NCBI GenBank assembly: GCA_903916135.1
Contig: CAIWVT010000580.1
Location: forward strand, 1 to 15,058
DNA: 15,058 nt
Direction: 5' to 3'
Origin: an uncultured bacterium
GTDB lineage: Bacteria > Bacteroidota > Bacteroidia > Bacteroidales > CAIWKO01
Below, piece by piece: positions 13,682 to 15,058 of the stretch. How positions within the stretch are numbered: the first letter of the stretch is position 1; each line of letters starts with the position of its first letter. Below the pieces are notes generated by a model. That model saw only the letters and a program-made list of their open reading frames with translations. It was not told the origin of the DNA and ran no database searches. Both the position numbers and the translations under genes were made by a program.

Positions 13682-14620
13682 ATGAATAGTACAACGAATA
13701 ATTGGATACGTATGATACGGGCATGCATAAAGACTTTAAGTGCTTATGGGTCTGTTTGGGATGGTTTTACAAAGTTTGAAGATTATAATTCAGACTTAAT
13801 AGCGGCGATGGTGATAGTGGATCTAAAAGCAAATGCTTTGATGGAAATTAATAAAGGACCGAAATTGGAGAAGGAACGTTTGAGAGGATTGATGGTTGTT
13901 TCTTGTATGAAAAATTCGGGTTCGGGTTATGCTTTTGCTGATGATACGGAAAATACACTTTTGTTAGAAAAAATGGATTTTAGGAAAAGTGATTTGTTGC
14001 GTTTGGTGGATAGTGAGCAGGCAAATAAGGCAGAAATGGTTTATAATGTGTTGCATCCTATAGTGGGTTCGTTGGTAGATTATAAAGTTACGGCACCTGA
14101 TTTGGCTACTTTGAAAAGCAGAGTGGATGCGTATAGGGAGTTTTTGACTGCACCGAAGAATAATGCGGATTTGGGAACTGGATTACGGGAGGAGCAGTTG
14201 ATTCAGGTGAAGAAGTGTCTGCGATTGTTGAAGAAGATGGATAGATTGATGGATCATTTCGAAGAAGATAATCATGAGTTTGTTACGGTTTATACTAAAT
14301 CGAGAGTGATTGTTGATTTGGGACATCATTATAAGAAACCGATTTGTGAGATTGCAGGACTTATTAAAATTGCCGGCACTACGAATGTGTTGAGAGAAGT
14401 ATCGATTACGATAGAGGGAGATGAAAAACATGGCGTTGTGAGCAATGCAAGCGGTTTGTTTTATTTAGGCGCATATCAGGATGGGGAAGTTGTTTTGGTT
14501 TTTGAGTTGGAGGGGTATGTGAGAAAAGAGGTTCCGCTGTTGATATTGAAGGGAGAAAATCAGGAGGTTAATGTGGAGTTGGAGGCTGTTGTGCCTAATC
14601 CGCCTCCACCTGATGAATAA
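13682..14620 (+). CDS. Unrecognised protein: helical N-domain plus carboxypeptidase-regulatory-like C-domain
   Basis: The 312-residue product is not recognised as a named family. Residues 1-220 look mostly alpha-helical and charged, with long amphipathic stretches (for example 165-195, LREEQLIQVKKCLRLLKKMD). Residues about 225-300 look like a small beta-sandwich: IKIAGTTNVLREVSITI, then VVSNASGLFYLGAYQDGEVVLVFELEGY, the pattern of carboxypeptidase-regulatory-like domains. The tail is PNPPPPDE. There is no signal peptide or membrane segment, so it should be cytoplasmic, which is unusual for that domain. The ATG follows a good promoter and a terminator sits 41 bp after the stop, so it is monocistronic. 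Codon use is T/G-rich, in contrast to the C-rich TonB receptor upstream. Confidence 0.72.
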   Translation: MNSTTNNWIRMIRACIKTLSAYGSVWDGFTKFEDYNSDLIAAMVIVDLKANALMEINKGPKLEKERLRGLMVVSCMKNSGSGYAFADDTENTLLLEKMDFRKSDLLRLVDSEQANKAEMVYNVLHPIVGSLVDYKVTAPDLATLKSRVDAYREFLTAPKNNADLGTGLREEQLIQVKKCLRLLKKMDRLMDHFEEDNHEFVTVYTKSRVIVDLGHHYKKPICEIAGLIKIAGTTNVLREVSITIEGDEKHGVVSNASGLFYLGAYQDGEVVLVFELEGYVRKEVPLLILKGENQEVNVELEAVVPNPPPPDE

Positions 14621-14660
14621 TTTAAGATTTGAGATTTAAGAATTTAGATTTTTGAATTAA

Positions 14661-14693
14661 GGACTTGGACGGTGGTTCAGGCTCTTTTTTTTT
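14661..14693 (+). terminator. Rho-independent terminator of the 13682 gene
   Basis: GGACTTGGAC pairs with GTTCAGGCTC (wobbles allowed, one A-C mismatch) around GGTG, followed by nine T. The 3' arm and T-run are the exact reverse complement of the minus-strand terminator at 120-140, while the 5' arms differ. Confidence 0.6.
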
Positions 14694-14723
14694 GTCGGAA
14701 TATTGTCTGAACTTGGATTTATG

Positions 14724-14823
14724 TGATCCCGACATTCCCGACATTTCATGTACGGGACAGGTTTAAATGATCCCGACACTCCCGACATTTCATGTACGGG
14801 ACAGGTCCGTGTACGGGACAGGT
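14724..14823. repeat. 39-bp direct repeat, two copies plus a partial third
   Basis: 14724-14762 and 14768-14806 differ at one base. Each begins TGATCCCGACA and ends TACGGGACAGGT. 14809-14823 repeats the last 15 bases. CCCGACA and TGTACGGG inside each copy can form a hairpin with one bulged A. Related text occurs at 13490-13513 and, reversed, at 188-210. Confidence 0.8.
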
Positions 14824-14839
14824 CAACATGATTTTTTTT

Positions 14840-14920
14840 AAGCCTCGGAGAGGCGAACTGTTTGTAGAAAAAATAATACACACACGAATTTAAGCCCCAG
14901 CGGGGCGGAATGTTTTTAGT
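14840..14920. repeat. Hairpin repeat, two copies with compensatory changes
   Basis: Copy A (14840-14871) contains GCCTC GGA GAGGC. Copy B (14892-14920) contains GCCCC AGC GGGGC. Both are preceded by TTTAA and followed by G(A/G)A(C/A)TGTTT. The T-A pair of copy A is replaced by a C-G pair in copy B, so the stem is kept. The form resembles a short repeat often seen in Bacteroidota intergenic regions. Confidence 0.65.
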
Positions 14921-14922
14921 TT

Positions 14923-14959
14923 TTTTAGTCGAAGCGCGAATTGGAGTCGCACTCCGACT
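14923..14959. repeat. Dispersed module with GGAGTCGCACTCC hairpin, copy 2
   Basis: Second copy of the module at 13522-13558, in the same orientation, with the terminal 19 bases identical. Confidence 0.75.
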
Positions 14960-14970
14960 GGCAAATAGTA

Positions 14971-14992
14971 ACTCCGCCTTTCAAGGCGGAGT
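14971..14992. repeat. Palindrome
   Basis: ACTCCGCCTT (14971-14980) and AAGGCGGAGT (14983-14992) are perfect inverted repeats around TC. As RNA this gives a 9-bp stem with a TTCA loop. There is no T-run, so it is not a simple terminator. Confidence 0.7.
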
Positions 14993-15012
14993 AGGACATG
15001 GGAAAGGAAGAG

Positions 15013-15058
15013 GGGCTTAAGCCCTGAAATGGACGATTTTAATGCAGGGCTAAAGCCC
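15013..15058. repeat. Inverted-repeat element at the window end
   Basis: GGGCTTAAGCCCTG (15013-15026) is mirrored by CAGGGCTAAAGCCC (15045-15058), 13 of 14 pairs, across an 18-bp centre. Each arm is also nearly palindromic by itself. It may continue past the window. Confidence 0.65.

Larger units (their letters stand above)
14621..15058. other. Gene-free spacer with terminator and stacked repeats
   Basis: After the terminator at 14661-14693 this stretch holds, in order, a 39-bp direct repeat, two copies of a covarying hairpin repeat, a dispersed hairpin module, a near-perfect palindrome, and an inverted-repeat element cut by the window end. No coding region was recognised. Confidence 0.7.

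Overview
The window looks like a piece of a Bacteroidota chromosome, probably from the Bacteroidales side of the phylum, though the genus cannot be read from sequence alone. The pointers are TAnnTTTG-type promoter boxes, the near absence of Shine-Dalgarno sites, a TonB-dependent receptor with an N-terminal carboxypeptidase-regulatory-like domain behind a TPP riboswitch, and large intergenic spacers full of short repeats.

Layout. 1-441 has no gene and holds a minus-strand terminator, hairpins and a 21-bp tandem repeat. 442-1341 (-) is an EamA/DMT exporter. 1460-4887 (+) is a tightly overlapping three-gene operon: sulfotransferase, flippase, sulfotransferase. Facing it, 4917-9649 (-) is a six-gene run: KAS III, acyl carrier protein, a second KAS III, SDR ketoreductase, polyprenyl-phosphate-type GT2 and a GNAT-like acyltransferase. 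A type II dehydroquinase gene (aroQ, 9769-10185, -) lies upstream of it. 10186-10514 is a head-to-head array of 9-bp units. A TPP riboswitch (10515-10596) precedes a TonB-dependent receptor (10663-13056, +), probably for thiamin or a precursor. 13057-13681 is a repeat-rich spacer with a T-tract array of two-helical-turn period, then a class-typical Bacteroidota promoter and an unrecognised 312-residue protein (13682-14620, +). 14621-15058 is a terminator followed by a pile-up of at least five intergenic repeat families.

How the genes may work together. The two convergent blocks look like part of a cell-surface glycan locus. The plus-strand block could sulfate and export a glycan. The minus-strand block carries a minimal acyl-building line: two KAS III enzymes with intact Cys-His-Asn triads, one carrier protein and one ketoreductase. 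Next to it are an N-acyltransferase-like protein and a membrane-anchored glycosyltransferase. The inferred product is a short hydroxyacyl group placed on a sugar. No nucleotide-sugar enzymes, polymerase or PAPS-making genes are present, so the pathway must be completed elsewhere.

Base composition adds a second story. The plus strand is G-rich from about 0.4 to 6 kb, C-rich from about 6 to 13.06 kb, and G-rich again to the end, regardless of gene orientation. That suggests a rearranged or inverted segment, or an assembly join.
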